From Caulobacter sp. 602-2 (GTDB taxonomy: Bacteria; Pseudomonadota; Alphaproteobacteria; Caulobacterales; Caulobacteraceae), in contig NZ_JAAKGT010000016.1 of assembly GCF_011043625.1 (NCBI RefSeq), positions 25,324 through 89,323 on the forward strand: 64,000 nt of DNA. Reading direction: 5' to 3'. The position numbers and the translations under genes were made by a program. A model generated the notes under the pieces. That model saw only the letters and a list, made by a program, of their open reading frames with translations, did no database searches and was not told the origin of the DNA. Shown here in pieces: positions 7,324 through 19,283 of the stretch; the stretch's first letter is position 1; each line of letters begins with the position of its first letter.

Positions 7324-9327
7324 ATGAAGCTCGACGATCTGAAGATCGCCACCAAGGTGATGCTGCCTGCCATCGTGCTGGCGGTCGTCGCCGTCGCGTG
7401 CGTCGGCATGGGCGTGTGGCAGCAGAAGAAGCTGGAAGCCACCACCTCGACCATCGTGCAGCAGCGCGCCCCGGCCGAGCTGGAAATGGCCCGCTTCAAC
7501 CGCCGCGTCGCCAGCATCGGCTACGCCGCCTACCGCACCGTGGCCAACGAAGGCGCGTCCGACGCGGCCAAGCAGGCCTCGCAGGAAATCGACGACGCGC
7601 TGAAGAGCGGCAACGAGCGCCTCGACGCCGTGGTCAAGGCCGACCCCTCGACCGCCAAGGACGTGGCCGGCTTCCGCAACCGCTTCAAGAAGGTCTACGA
7701 CAGCGGCCGTCAGGGCGCTGACCTGGGCCTGCAGGACGCCAACGAGGCCGGCATCATGGTCATGGCCGTGATCGATCCGGACATCACCGCGCTGACCAAG
7801 GACGTGTCGGACTGGACCGACAAGCACACCAACGACACCAAGGCCATCGTCGCCAAGGCCAGCAAGGACGCCCAGGCCGGCATCATCGTCAGCCTGCTGT
7901 TCGGCCTGATTTCGGCCGCCGCCGCCATGGTCTTCGCCGTGTGGATCGGCCGCAGCAAGATCTCGCGCCCGCTGGTGCAGCTGTCCAAGACCATGGAGAT
8001 CCTGGCCCAGGGCTCGGTGGACGTCGACGTCAACGGCGCCCAGCGCCGCGACGAAGTCGGCGCCATGGCCCGCTCGGTCCAGGTGTTCAAGGACAACGCC
8101 CTGGCCCTGCGCACCGCCGAGGCCGCCCAGCAGCGCGCCGCCGCCGAGACCGAGGCCGAGCGCCGCCGTAACGAGCAGGTCCGCGAAGCCGCCGCCAAGG
8201 AGCAGGCCTTCGTCATGGAAGAGATCGCCACCGGCCTGAACCGCCTGGCCGAGGGCGACCTGACCTACCGCGTCGACGCCGACTTCCCGGCCGACTACAA
8301 GCGCCTGCAGTCCGACTTCAACGGCGCCATCGCCCAGATGGAAGAGGCGATGCGCACCATCGTCCACGCCGCCAACGGCATCGGCGCCGGCAGCGACGAG
8401 ATCGCCTCGGCCGCCGACGACCTGTCGCGCCGCAGCGAGCAGCAGGCCGCCAGCCTGGAAGAGACCGCCGCGGCCCTCGACGAGATCACCGCCACCGTCC
8501 GCCGCAGCTCGGCCGGCGCCCAGGAAGCCTCGCGCGTGGTCAGCTCGACCCGCACCGACGCCGAACGCTCCAGCGTCGTCGTCAAGGGCGCGGTCGACGC
8601 CATGCAGCAGATCGAGAAGTCCTCGACCGAGATCAGCCAGATCATCGGCGTGATCGACGAGATCGCCTTCCAGACCAACCTTCTGGCCCTGAACGCCGGC
8701 GTCGAAGCCGCGCGCGCCGGCGACGCCGGCAAGGGCTTCGCGGTCGTCGCCCAGGAAGTGCGGGCCCTGGCCCAGCGCTCGGCGGAAGCCGCCAAGGAGA
8801 TCAAGACCCTGATCTCTACCTCGAGCCAGCAGGTCAATCAGGGCGTGTCGATGGTCGGCCAGACCGGCGAGGCCCTGCAGGCCATCGTCAGCAAGGTCGG
8901 CGAGATCGACGCCCTGGTCAGCGAGATCGCGGCCTCGGGCCAGGAGCAGGCCACCGGCCTCAACCAGGTCAACGCCGCCGTCAACCAGATGGACCAGACC
9001 GTCCAGCAGAACGCCGCCATGGTCGAGCAGTCGACGGCCGCCAGCCACTCGCTCAAGGGCGAGGCCAACGGCCTGATGCAGATGATCTCGCGCTTCCAGG
9101 TCTCGGGCGCCGAAGCCCGCCGCGTCTCCGCCGGCGGCGGTTCGACCCGCCGCGCCGCGCCGCCGCCGGTCTCGCGTCCGGCGCCCGCCGCCGCCAAGCC
9201 GGCCGTGTCGCTGGCCGGCGCCGACAGCCGCCCGGGCGTCAATCCGGTCCGCTCGGCCCAGGCCAAGCTCGCCGCCTTCGCCTCGTCGGCCCCGGCCGCC
9301 AGCAGCGACGACTGGGAAGAATTCTGA
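7324..9327 (+). CDS. Methyl-accepting chemotaxis protein, transmembrane
   Basis: About 667 residues from the ATG at 7324; this start gives MKLDDLKIATKVML, the usual beginning for this receptor class, while the upstream in-frame start adds an unlikely basic leader. Order: TM1 (about 12-32), periplasmic ligand domain of mostly helical character, TM2 (GIIVSLLFGLISAAAAMVFAV), HAMP, a second HAMP-like linker (LAEGDLTYRVDADF), then the signalling hairpin with tip IDEIAFQTNLLALNAGVEAARAGDAGKGFAVVA. The C-terminus is an Ala/Pro tail ending DDWEEF, which resembles a CheR-docking pentapeptide. It probably senses a periplasmic ligand and controls CheA. No che genes are nearby. Confidence 0.95.
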   Translation: MKLDDLKIATKVMLPAIVLAVVAVACVGMGVWQQKKLEATTSTIVQQRAPAELEMARFNRRVASIGYAAYRTVANEGASDAAKQASQEIDDALKSGNERLDAVVKADPSTAKDVAGFRNRFKKVYDSGRQGADLGLQDANEAGIMVMAVIDPDITALTKDVSDWTDKHTNDTKAIVAKASKDAQAGIIVSLLFGLISAAAAMVFAVWIGRSKISRPLVQLSKTMEILAQGSVDVDVNGAQRRDEVGAMARSVQVFKDNALALRTAEAAQQRAAAETEAERRRNEQVREAAAKEQAFVMEEIATGLNRLAEGDLTYRVDADFPADYKRLQSDFNGAIAQMEEAMRTIVHAANGIGAGSDEIASAADDLSRRSEQQAASLEETAAALDEITATVRRSSAGAQEASRVVSSTRTDAERSSVVVKGAVDAMQQIEKSSTEISQIIGVIDEIAFQTNLLALNAGVEAARAGDAGKGFAVVAQEVRALAQRSAEAAKEIKTLISTSSQQVNQGVSMVGQTGEALQAIVSKVGEIDALVSEIAASGQEQATGLNQVNAAVNQMDQTVQQNAAMVEQSTAASHSLKGEANGLMQMISRFQVSGAEARRVSAGGGSTRRAAPPPVSRPAPAAAKPAVSLAGADSRPGVNPVRSAQAKLAAFASSAPAASSDDWEEF

Positions 9328-9376
9328 TCGCGTAACGCGCCCCGCGTATCGGGGGCGTATCCTCCCTGAACTGAAG

Positions 9377-9410
9377 ACCCCGCCGGTGAAAGCCGGCGGG
9401 GTTTTTGTTT
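9377..9410 (+). terminator. Rho-independent terminator of the chemoreceptor
   Basis: CCCCGCCGG (9378-9386), a 6-base loop and CCGGCGGGG (9393-9401) are followed by TTTTTGTTT. It is a strong intrinsic terminator, 50 bases after the stop codon. Confidence 0.92.
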
Positions 9411-9446
9411 GCCAGGAGGCTTCCTTCTCCCCCGACGGCAGAAGGG

Positions 9447-9767
9447 CTACTTGACGTCTCTGACCGCCATCGGCGCATCCACCGGGCAGCCATCGACGCT
9501 GCGCATCACGGCGTAGCGCAGGCCCGAGCGGGGTTCCTTGGAGAGCGGGCGGGCGCGATCTTCGCCCTTGGCGTCGTCGGCGGGCGTGACCTTGCTCAGG
9601 GGGCAGCCCGGCTTGGCGGGCCGGATCACGCGGCCGTCCTCGATGCGGGCGGGCGGCGGCGGGGCGTCGGCCTGGAGCGCGGGGCCAGACGTTTCCGGCA
9701 GGGTGTAGACCCGATCGACGGGCGCCGCCTGCACCGCGACGGCCAGCAGCAGGGTGGACAAGAGCAT
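9447..9767 (-). CDS. Small secreted protein, unknown function
   Basis: A 106-residue protein with an N-terminal signal peptide (MLLSTLLLAVAVQA, cleavage before AP) and a short mature part rich in Pro and charged residues with two cysteines (PGCPLS and DGCPVD) that could form a disulfide in the periplasm. A GGAG precedes the ATG with suitable spacing. I do not recognise the family. It faces the chemoreceptor 3' end. The frame has the high third-position GC expected of a real gene here. Confidence 0.6.
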   Translation of the reverse strand: MLLSTLLLAVAVQAAPVDRVYTLPETSGPALQADAPPPPARIEDGRVIRPAKPGCPLSKVTPADDAKGEDRARPLSKEPRSGLRYAVMRSVDGCPVDAPMAVRDVK

Positions 9768-10028
9768 GGCGGGTCTCCGTTGCCGAACTCCGCCACTCTA
9801 CGTCCGATTGCCTGGATGCGTCTTCAACTTACCGGATCGGGTGACGGCGAGACGCGATGCGTTCGGCCTGACTTCGACCAGGCGTCTCAAACTGAGCCGT
9901 CCCCAGCCGATGCTGTTGCGTCGCCAAGGCCGTGGCGCAATTTGAGATTGATCAGAAGGGCGGCACACGCTGGCCGCTCGCCGATCCGCGCCATTCACTG
10001 ACCACGCCATGCACTGGGGGAAACGCCA
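9768..10028. other. Divergent intergenic region
   Basis: About 260 bases between the starts of the small secreted protein and the beta-rich protein. It is less GC-rich than its surroundings near 9880-9960 and contains TCTCAAACTGAG and CAATTTGAGATTGATCAG stretches, with CTCAAA and TTTGAG as an inverted pair about 55 bases apart. It probably holds both promoters. No gene is supported here. Confidence 0.4.
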
Positions 10029-10841
10029 ATGACGACCGGGACCACGACCGACAACCTTTTCGCCGACATCGCCGCCATCAGCTACGTTCTGAGCGACACC
10101 TGGGTAGGCAACGCCCAGGTCGGGGTCTGGAACTCCGAGATCTCCGTCATGGGCAAGTCGATGTCGGTCCAGCAGTCGCACAGCACCGACGTCTACGACT
10201 ACTTCCTGATCGAACTGGTCGGCCAGAGCTCGCTGGGCGTCAACCAGGGCAACCGCCCGCCCGCCGGCTACAGCCTCAACATCGATTTCATCACGCCCAA
10301 CGAACCGCCGCCGCCCGTGGAATTGGTCCTCAGCTCGCCCGACACGACGGTGACCACGACGACCTACACCGACAGCATCAGCTACACCTTCAACGGCAGC
10401 ATCGGTTTCTCGCCGTCGGGCCCCAGCGTCTCGATCGGCAGCTCGCAGACGATTACCAACACCACCACCAGCTCGATCGCCAGCCTCGAGGTCCTCAACC
10501 TCTCGGGCGTGAACGGCAGCGCCGCCGGCTCCTGGGAGTACATCATCGCGGCGAAGTCGCTGGAGGCGCAGGGCGCGACGCCCCTGCTGGGTCAGGTGCT
10601 GGTGCGCCGTCCGCACTCGTCGGAGCCGCTCAGGGTCAACGTCGAGGTCGCCGTCTACTTCAGCAACAAGCACATGCCCGCCGGCTTGGACTGGAGCGGC
10701 GTCAGCCAATACATCACCGGCTACCAGGGCGACCACATGCCGCCGCTGACGAAGGGCAACGCCAGCGTCGGCATGCTGTACACCCGCATGCTCGACGCCC
10801 CGCCGCTGCCGCTTTCAGTCACCGCCGAGGCCGTCGGCTGA
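10029..10841 (+). CDS. Beta-rich protein, possibly leukocidin/aerolysin-like
   Basis: A 270-residue protein with no signal peptide, preceded by a good Shine-Dalgarno (GGGGGAAA). The middle (about residues 96-160) is a Ser/Thr/Gly-rich alternating pattern: SSPDTTVTTTTYTDSISYT, then FNGSIGFSPSGPSVSIGSS, then a Thr/Asn repeat and SWEYII. That pattern of amphipathic strands flanking a glycine turn resembles the stem region of beta-barrel pore-forming toxins (leukocidin or aerolysin type). The C-terminal third (LRVNVEVAVYFSN) also looks all-beta. I cannot assign a family with certainty; resemblance is by eye. It is a single gene, ended by a strong terminator, and could be cytoplasmic, tailless-secreted or released by lysis. 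Confidence 0.6.
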   Translation: MTTGTTTDNLFADIAAISYVLSDTWVGNAQVGVWNSEISVMGKSMSVQQSHSTDVYDYFLIELVGQSSLGVNQGNRPPAGYSLNIDFITPNEPPPPVELVLSSPDTTVTTTTYTDSISYTFNGSIGFSPSGPSVSIGSSQTITNTTTSSIASLEVLNLSGVNGSAAGSWEYIIAAKSLEAQGATPLLGQVLVRRPHSSEPLRVNVEVAVYFSNKHMPAGLDWSGVSQYITGYQGDHMPPLTKGNASVGMLYTRMLDAPPLPLSVTAEAVG

Positions 10842-10845
10842 ACGA

Positions 10846-10877
10846 AAAAAGCCCCGCCGTCGCCGGCGGGGCTTTCC
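10846..10877. terminator. Bidirectional Rho-independent terminator
   Basis: AAAAAAGCCCCGCCG, a short loop and CGGCGGGGCTTTCC form a GC-rich stem with an A run on one side and a T run on the other. It sits just after the beta-rich protein and before the lpdA 3' end, so it can serve both converging genes. Confidence 0.85.
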
Positions 10878-10919
10878 GATCTCCAGGACGATGTGCGGCC
10901 CGTTAGGCCTGCCCCGTCC

Positions 10920-12323
<1,404 letters not shown>

Positions 12324-12703
12324 GGGATCTTCGCCTTGCAGCAACGCGCCAGGAACGGCGCCGGACAGAATATGGTGTCGGCAAGACGCTTTGGCAGGCC
12401 TTGCCGAGGCGGGGCTACTCCTAGTGCGGCGGGGGACAAAACGGAACCCGTTTTTCGCCCTTATGCGTGATCCAGAAAGGGAAATTCCGCCTTGCAGCCC
12501 GCGTCTTGCACAGGCGCGCCCTGCTCGGCCGGCGGGCACGTTCTTGCCGCCCGCCCACTTTTCCGCGTCGTCCTTGCCGACAGCTTGGCCATGCTCTAGC
12601 CATTTCGTCCTTCACCGGAGCCCGCCATGCCGCGCGCGCTCCAAATTCAAGACGGCAAGGCGCCCCGGTTCAGGTCGAACCGGGCGGCGCTCGGGAGGCG
12701 ACA
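12324..12703. other. Divergent intergenic region, lpdA and S10 carboxypeptidase
   Basis: About 380 bases with no supported gene; short frames present have no family resemblance and poor starts. It includes AAAACGG-AAC-CCGTTTT (12438-12454), a small hairpin with a T run, possibly a weak terminator or part of the lpdA promoter region. Promoters for both divergent genes should be here. Confidence 0.4.
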
Positions 12704-14200
12704 TTGCTCAGCACTTGGAAGTCGTGGACCGCGGGGGCGGCCCTCGCGATCGGCATGATGGCCGGCGGAAACGTCATGGCCCAGGAAGCCAAGCCCGCGC
12801 CTGAAAAGGCCCCGGCCGCCGAACTGCCGGCCTTCCCGGCCGACAAGTCGGTCAAGCAGACCACCGTCCTGGCCGGCAAGACGCTGTCCTACACCGCCAC
12901 CGTCGGCTCGCTGCCGGTGCGCGACGAGAAGGGCAAGAAGATCGCCGAGGTGGTGTTCACCGCCTACACGCTGGACGGCCCGCGCGATCCAAACCGTCCG
13001 GTGACCTTCGGCTTCAACGGCGGCCCCGGCGCGGCCTCGGTCTATCTGAACTTCGCGCTGGGTCCCAAGCGCGTGCAGTTCGGCGCCGAGGGCGACAGCC
13101 CCTCGGCCCCCACCCGCCTGCAGGACAATCCGGCCAGCTGGATGGACTTCACCGACATGGTGTTCATCGACGCCGTCGGCACCGGCTTCTCGCGCAGCCT
13201 GACGACGCCCGAAGAGACCAAGAAGCGCTTCTACGGCGTCAAGCAGGACATCGACTACCTGTCGCGCATCGTCTTCGACTGGCTGGTCAAGAACGAGCGC
13301 CTGCAGTCGCCCAAGTACATCGTCGGCGAAAGCTACGGCGGCTTCCGCGGCCCGCGCCTGACCTACACCCTGCAGACCGACTACGGCGTCGGGATCAACG
13401 GCCTGGTTCTCGTCTCGCCGCTGCTGTCGAGCGCCGGCCGCACCGCCCAGGAAATCTCGCCCCTGCCGTCGATGTGGACCCTGCCGTCGATCGCCGCCGC
13501 CAAGCTTGAGCGCGACGGCAAGCTGACCCCGGCCGCCATCAAGGAGGTCGAGGACTACACCCGCGGCGAATACATGGTCGACCTGATGAAGGGCAGCGAC
13601 CCGGCCGCGCTGGATCGCCTGACCACCAAGGTCTCGGCCATGACCGGCCTTGACCCGACCTATGTGCGCCGCGCCGGCGGGCGTCTGGAGACCCAGTCGT
13701 TCCTGCGCGAGGTGTTCCGCCAGACCGGCCGCCTGGGCAGCCGCTACGACAGCAACGTCACCTCGCTGGACCCCTTCCCGTTCGCCCCCGAGCAGGAAAT
13801 CAACGACCCGATCCTCGACTCGATCATCGCGCCGACCACCAGCGCCATCGTCGACTTCACCACCCGCACCGTCGGCTGGAAGGTCGAGGGTCGCTACGAC
13901 GCGCTGTCGGGCGAGGTGAACCAGGCCTGGGATCGCGGCCGCGGCCCCGACACCGAGTCGGTGACCGACCTGCGCAAGTCGGTCTCGGTCGACCCGAAGC
14001 TTAAGGTGCTGATCGTCCACGGCTACAACGACCTGTCGTGCCCGTTCTTCGCCTCGCGCCTGGTGGTCGACGCCATGCCGGCCACGGCCAACGGCCGCGT
14101 GACGCTGTCGAACTATCCCGGCGGCCACATGTTCTACAGCCGCCCCGACAGCGGCGCGGCCTTCCGCGCCGACGTCAAGAAGCTGTACGGCGCCAACTAG
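12704..14200 (+). CDS. Secreted S10 serine carboxypeptidase
   Basis: 498 residues from a TTG start at 12704. I chose this start because GGGAGG lies 6 bases upstream and because it gives a clean signal peptide (hydrophobic run ending GGNVMAQ); an upstream ATG in frame yields an unlikely Arg-rich leader. The catalytic serine is S210 in GESYGG, the Asp lies in HGYNDLSCPF and the His in YPGGHMFY, the S10 triad. FGFNGGPGAASVYLN forms the oxyanion region. It removes C-terminal residues from peptides, probably in the periplasm. It lies just upstream of a TonB receptor, so it could help use peptides taken up, by inference. Confidence 0.93.
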   Translation: MLSTWKSWTAGAALAIGMMAGGNVMAQEAKPAPEKAPAAELPAFPADKSVKQTTVLAGKTLSYTATVGSLPVRDEKGKKIAEVVFTAYTLDGPRDPNRPVTFGFNGGPGAASVYLNFALGPKRVQFGAEGDSPSAPTRLQDNPASWMDFTDMVFIDAVGTGFSRSLTTPEETKKRFYGVKQDIDYLSRIVFDWLVKNERLQSPKYIVGESYGGFRGPRLTYTLQTDYGVGINGLVLVSPLLSSAGRTAQEISPLPSMWTLPSIAAAKLERDGKLTPAAIKEVEDYTRGEYMVDLMKGSDPAALDRLTTKVSAMTGLDPTYVRRAGGRLETQSFLREVFRQTGRLGSRYDSNVTSLDPFPFAPEQEINDPILDSIIAPTTSAIVDFTTRTVGWKVEGRYDALSGEVNQAWDRGRGPDTESVTDLRKSVSVDPKLKVLIVHGYNDLSCPFFASRLVVDAMPATANGRVTLSNYPGGHMFYSRPDSGAAFRADVKKLYGAN

Positions 14201-14226
14201 GTCGTCGACTTTCAGAGACTTCGCAG

Positions 14227-14256
14227 GGCCGTCCCGGGAAACCGGGGCGGCCTTTT
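14227..14256 (+). terminator. Rho-independent terminator of S10 peptidase
   Basis: GGCCGTCCCGG (14227-14237), a GAAA loop and CCGGGGCGGCC (14242-14252), with one mismatched pair, are followed by TTTT. Confidence 0.85.
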
Positions 14257-14406
14257 GCCTGTCCGCTCCGCGAGCAGGCCCGCATCCCGCCTCGTAGAAA
14301 AACTGGCCGGTCGCGGAGCCATTCTCCATTTCACCGATAGGAATAGGTAGATATCACCGCAGCCCAATCGCCGAATGGCGTTATCTCGAATTGAGGGGGC
14401 TCTCTG

Positions 14407-16809
<2,403 letters not shown>

Positions 16810-16833
16810 GCGCCAGGCTCGAAGCGAAGATCG

Positions 16834-16864
16834 GGGGCGGCCTCTCGCGGGGCCGCCCCTTTTT
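16834..16864 (+). terminator. Rho-independent terminator of TonB receptor
   Basis: GGGGCGGCC (16834-16842) and GGCCGCCCC (16851-16859) form the stem, followed by TTTTT. Confidence 0.9.
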
Positions 16865-16872
16865 CCTGGCCC

Positions 16873-17622
16873 CTACTTCACAGCCGCGTTGCCGCCGTCG
16901 GCGAAGAGGGCCGAACCGGCGACGAAGCTGGCCATGGGGCTGGCCAGGAACAGCGCGGCGCTGGCGATCTCGTCGGGGTCGGCGATGCGCTTGAGGGCAT
17001 GCAGGCCCGCAGCCCATTCCTTCTGCGCCGCATCGCCGCCCATCGGCGTGTCGGTTCCGCCCGGCAGCAGGGCGTTGGCGCGGATCCCCTGCGCGGCGTA
17101 GTCGGCGGTCAGCCCCTTCACCAGGCCCATCAGCCCAGCCTTGGAGGCGCCGTAGGCGGCCATGCCGGGAATGCCGACGCTGGTCCCCACGAAGGTCGAG
17201 ACGAAAACCAAGCTGCCGCCGCCGCGCGCCAGCATGGCCGGAATCTGCGAACGCGCGCCGAGAAAGGCCGAGGTCAGGTTGGCGGCCAGCACGGCGTTCC
17301 AGTCGTCCAGCGCGATGTCGGCGAGCGGCGCGTAGGGACCGACCGCGCCGGCGTTGTTGATGGCGATGTCCAGCCCGCCGAACCGCTCGACGGCGGCGGC
17401 GACCAGGGCCTCGTGGGTGGCGGGGTCGACGACGTCGCCGGCGACCGCATGGACCTGTCCGCCGCGACCACGGATCTCCTCGGCGACGATCTCCAGGGCG
17501 TGGCCGCCCCGGGCGTTGATCACCACCGCCGCGCCCTCGGCGGCCAGCCGCAGGGCGGTGGCCCGACCGATCCCCGACGACGCGCCGGTGACGATCGCGA
17601 CCTTGCTGTTCAACATCGACAT
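16873..17622 (-). CDS. Short-chain dehydrogenase/reductase
   Basis: A 249-residue classical SDR. The cofactor motif is TGASSGIG near residue 12, NNAG follows, the catalytic Ser is in LVFVSTF and YxxxK is YGASK. The acceptor of the Rossmann strand after the second beta strand is Arg (NARGG), which often favours NADP, but that is uncertain. The start is set by AGGAGG with ideal spacing; a longer frame upstream is not needed. The substrate is unknown. It lies on the minus strand downstream of the AraC regulator gene with about 75 bp between them, so they may be one transcript. Confidence 0.9.
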   Translation of the reverse strand: MSMLNSKVAIVTGASSGIGRATALRLAAEGAAVVINARGGHALEIVAEEIRGRGGQVHAVAGDVVDPATHEALVAAAVERFGGLDIAINNAGAVGPYAPLADIALDDWNAVLAANLTSAFLGARSQIPAMLARGGGSLVFVSTFVGTSVGIPGMAAYGASKAGLMGLVKGLTADYAAQGIRANALLPGGTDTPMGGDAAQKEWAAGLHALKRIADPDEIASAALFLASPMASFVAGSALFADGGNAAVK

Positions 17623-17696
17623 GCTTGCCTCCTGATTGGGAGGCCAAGGTCTAGGAAAAGGCGGCGCGGGGCGGCCACCCGGATCCTGCTGTCGGC

Positions 17697-18323
17697 TCAG
17701 GCGTAGGCCGGATCGGCGGCATTGATGTCGGCAGGCGCCGCGCCGCGCAGGTTCTGGCGGCGCCAGGCGTTGGGGCTGATGTCGAAGGCCCGGCGGAAGC
17801 GGTTCGACAGGTGGGCCTGGTCGGAGAACCCGCAAGCGATGGCGATCCGGCCCAGCGGCTCGGCCGAGTCCAGCATCATGGCGCGGGCCTGTTCCAGGCG
17901 CAGGTTGAGGATGTGGTCGCGCGGGGCCATGCCGTAGCTGGCGGCGAAGGCGCGCGAGAAGTGGCTGACGCTGAGCTTGGCGATCGCCGCCAGATCCGTC
18001 ACCCGCACCGAGCCGTCGAGATTGGCGGCCAGGTGGGCGTCGATGCGGCGCATCTGCCAGGGCGCCAGGCCCCCGCGGTCCAGCTCGCCCGGCGCGGCGG
18101 CTTCCAAGAGGCGCAGGCCCTCGCGCTGGACCAGGGCCATGGCTTCCTGGATGCGGCGCTCGGCTTGGCCGCGGTCCTCGCGGGCGGTGCGCTGGGCGTC
18201 GCGCAGCAGGTCGGCGATGCGCTTGGGCAGGGCGCTGGCCTGAACGTCCTCGCGAGGGGCGAAGCTGCGCGAGGTTTCACCGATCTGGGCGGCGCGGGCG
18301 GTCATCGTCGAAGTGGCGAACAT
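17697..18323 (-). CDS. AraC-family transcription regulator
   Basis: 208 residues. The C-terminal half has two helix-turn-helix motifs of AraC type: VTDLAAIAKLSVSHFSRAFAASYGMAPRD and LGRIAIACGFSDQAHLSNRFRRAFDISP. The N-terminal half is a short, alpha-helical Arg/Glu-rich region, unlike a normal AraC sensor domain, so ligand sensing is unclear. It reads toward the SDR gene and away from the redoxin gene. The shared divergent region is unusually AT-rich around 18400-18440. It may regulate the SDR or the redoxin gene, by position. Confidence 0.88.
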   Translation of the reverse strand: MFATSTMTARAAQIGETSRSFAPREDVQASALPKRIADLLRDAQRTAREDRGQAERRIQEAMALVQREGLRLLEAAAPGELDRGGLAPWQMRRIDAHLAANLDGSVRVTDLAAIAKLSVSHFSRAFAASYGMAPRDHILNLRLEQARAMMLDSAEPLGRIAIACGFSDQAHLSNRFRRAFDISPNAWRRQNLRGAAPADINAADPAYA

Positions 18324-18556
18324 GGTCTGAAATCTCCCCTGGCGGGCCCGGCGGCCGCGGCGTCGAAGGAGAGAATGGCGGGGCTCGAATGATCGCGAAA
18401 TGGAAATGATGGAAAGTTATCTTTTCCAATTATTGCATCATAACCGTGAGGTCTTGGACATTCCGGTCGTCGATTTCACAGCCGGCCTGTCCCAATCACG
18501 GCCTGGGCCGGCGTGGCGAGGCGCCCATCTATCGGCGACAAGCCACGAGGCCATCC
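18324..18556. promoter_or_regulatory. Divergent regulatory region with AT-rich core
   Basis: About 230 bases. The section 18395-18450 is AT-rich for this genome and contains ATGATGGAAA and TTTTCCAATTATTGCATCAT, with GGAAA/TTTCC and ATGAT/ATCAT as nested inverted pairs. AraC-type regulators often bind such sites. No gene is supported here. Confidence 0.4.
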
Positions 18557-19111
18557 ATGACGCCCCCGATGACGACCAATCCCCCGCCCCTGACCACCAG
18601 CCGCTGGTTCAACAGCAAGACCCCGCTCGACCTGCCCGCCCTGGCCGGCCGGGTGGTGGCGGTCTACGCCTTCCAGATGCTGTGCCCCGGCTGCGTGGCC
18701 AACGCCCTGCCCCAGGCCCAGCGCCTGCGCGAAGCCTTCGCCGAGTCCGACCTGGCGGTGATCGGCCTGCACACGGTGTTCGAGCACCACGAGGCCAACA
18801 CCCCGGCGGCGCTGCAGGCCTTCCTGCACGAGTACCGCATCAGGTTCCCGGTCGGGATCGACGCGCCCGACCCGAAAGGCGGCCCGATCCCGCAGACCAT
18901 GGCCGCCTACGCCCTGCAGGGCACGCCCAGCCTGCTGCTGTTCGACCGCCAGGGGCGCCTCGTGCACAAGCTGTTCGGCCATCCGCCCGACCTGACCCTG
19001 GGCGCGGCCGTCCAGGCCCTGGTGCAGTCGGGGGCGGTCGCGACGTCCGCTGGATCGGCCGATGCGGCGGATGGCTGCGCGGACGGCCTCTGCGCCGCGC
19101 CGGTGGGCTGA
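18557..19111 (+). CDS. Redoxin/thioredoxin-like protein (TlpA/AhpC type)
   Basis: About 184 residues. The active site is CPGC (MLCPGCVANALPQ), a CxxC motif as in thioredoxin-like reductases. The rest has the expected pattern (VVAVYAFQ, VIGLHTVFEHHE, PQTMAAYALQGTPSLLLFDRQG with cis-Pro, then GRLVHKLFGH). There is no signal peptide, so it is probably cytoplasmic. The start at 18557 is preferred because GAGG stands 6 bases upstream; the upstream frame extension is rejected. The C-terminus has an extra Cys-containing tail (DGCADGLCAAPVG). It probably reduces disulfides or peroxides; its partner is unknown. Confidence 0.85.
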   Translation: MTPPMTTNPPPLTTSRWFNSKTPLDLPALAGRVVAVYAFQMLCPGCVANALPQAQRLREAFAESDLAVIGLHTVFEHHEANTPAALQAFLHEYRIRFPVGIDAPDPKGGPIPQTMAAYALQGTPSLLLFDRQGRLVHKLFGHPPDLTLGAAVQALVQSGAVATSAGSADAADGCADGLCAAPVG

Positions 19112-19137
19112 GCCGGTTTCCGCTTCATCGTTTTCAT

Positions 19138-19253
19138 TGTCATCCCGGCCGCAGCGAAGCGGAGCGCCGGGATCTCCTGCAGCTGATGAACCCGCGGGCG
19201 TGGGAGGTCCCGGCTCTACGGACCGCTGGCGCGCTCCTCCGGCCGGGATGACA
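19138..19253. repeat. Intergenic inverted-repeat element, family D
   Basis: Bounded by perfect 14-bp inverted repeats TGTCATCCCGGCCG (19138-19151) and its complement (19240-19253). The interior has GCGAAGCGGAGC and GGAGGTCCCGGCTCTACGG. It sits in the gap between two converging 3' ends (redoxin and PPK2). No second copy was seen in this window. Confidence 0.75.
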
Positions 19254-19283
19254 CATTTCTCGCCGTCCCCAAGGAAGCGCCCC

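Noticed and set aside
12467..12703. Upstream extension of the S10 carboxypeptidase
   Set aside because: The extension is an Arg-rich leader that removes the signal peptide; the TTG at 12704 has the better Shine-Dalgarno.
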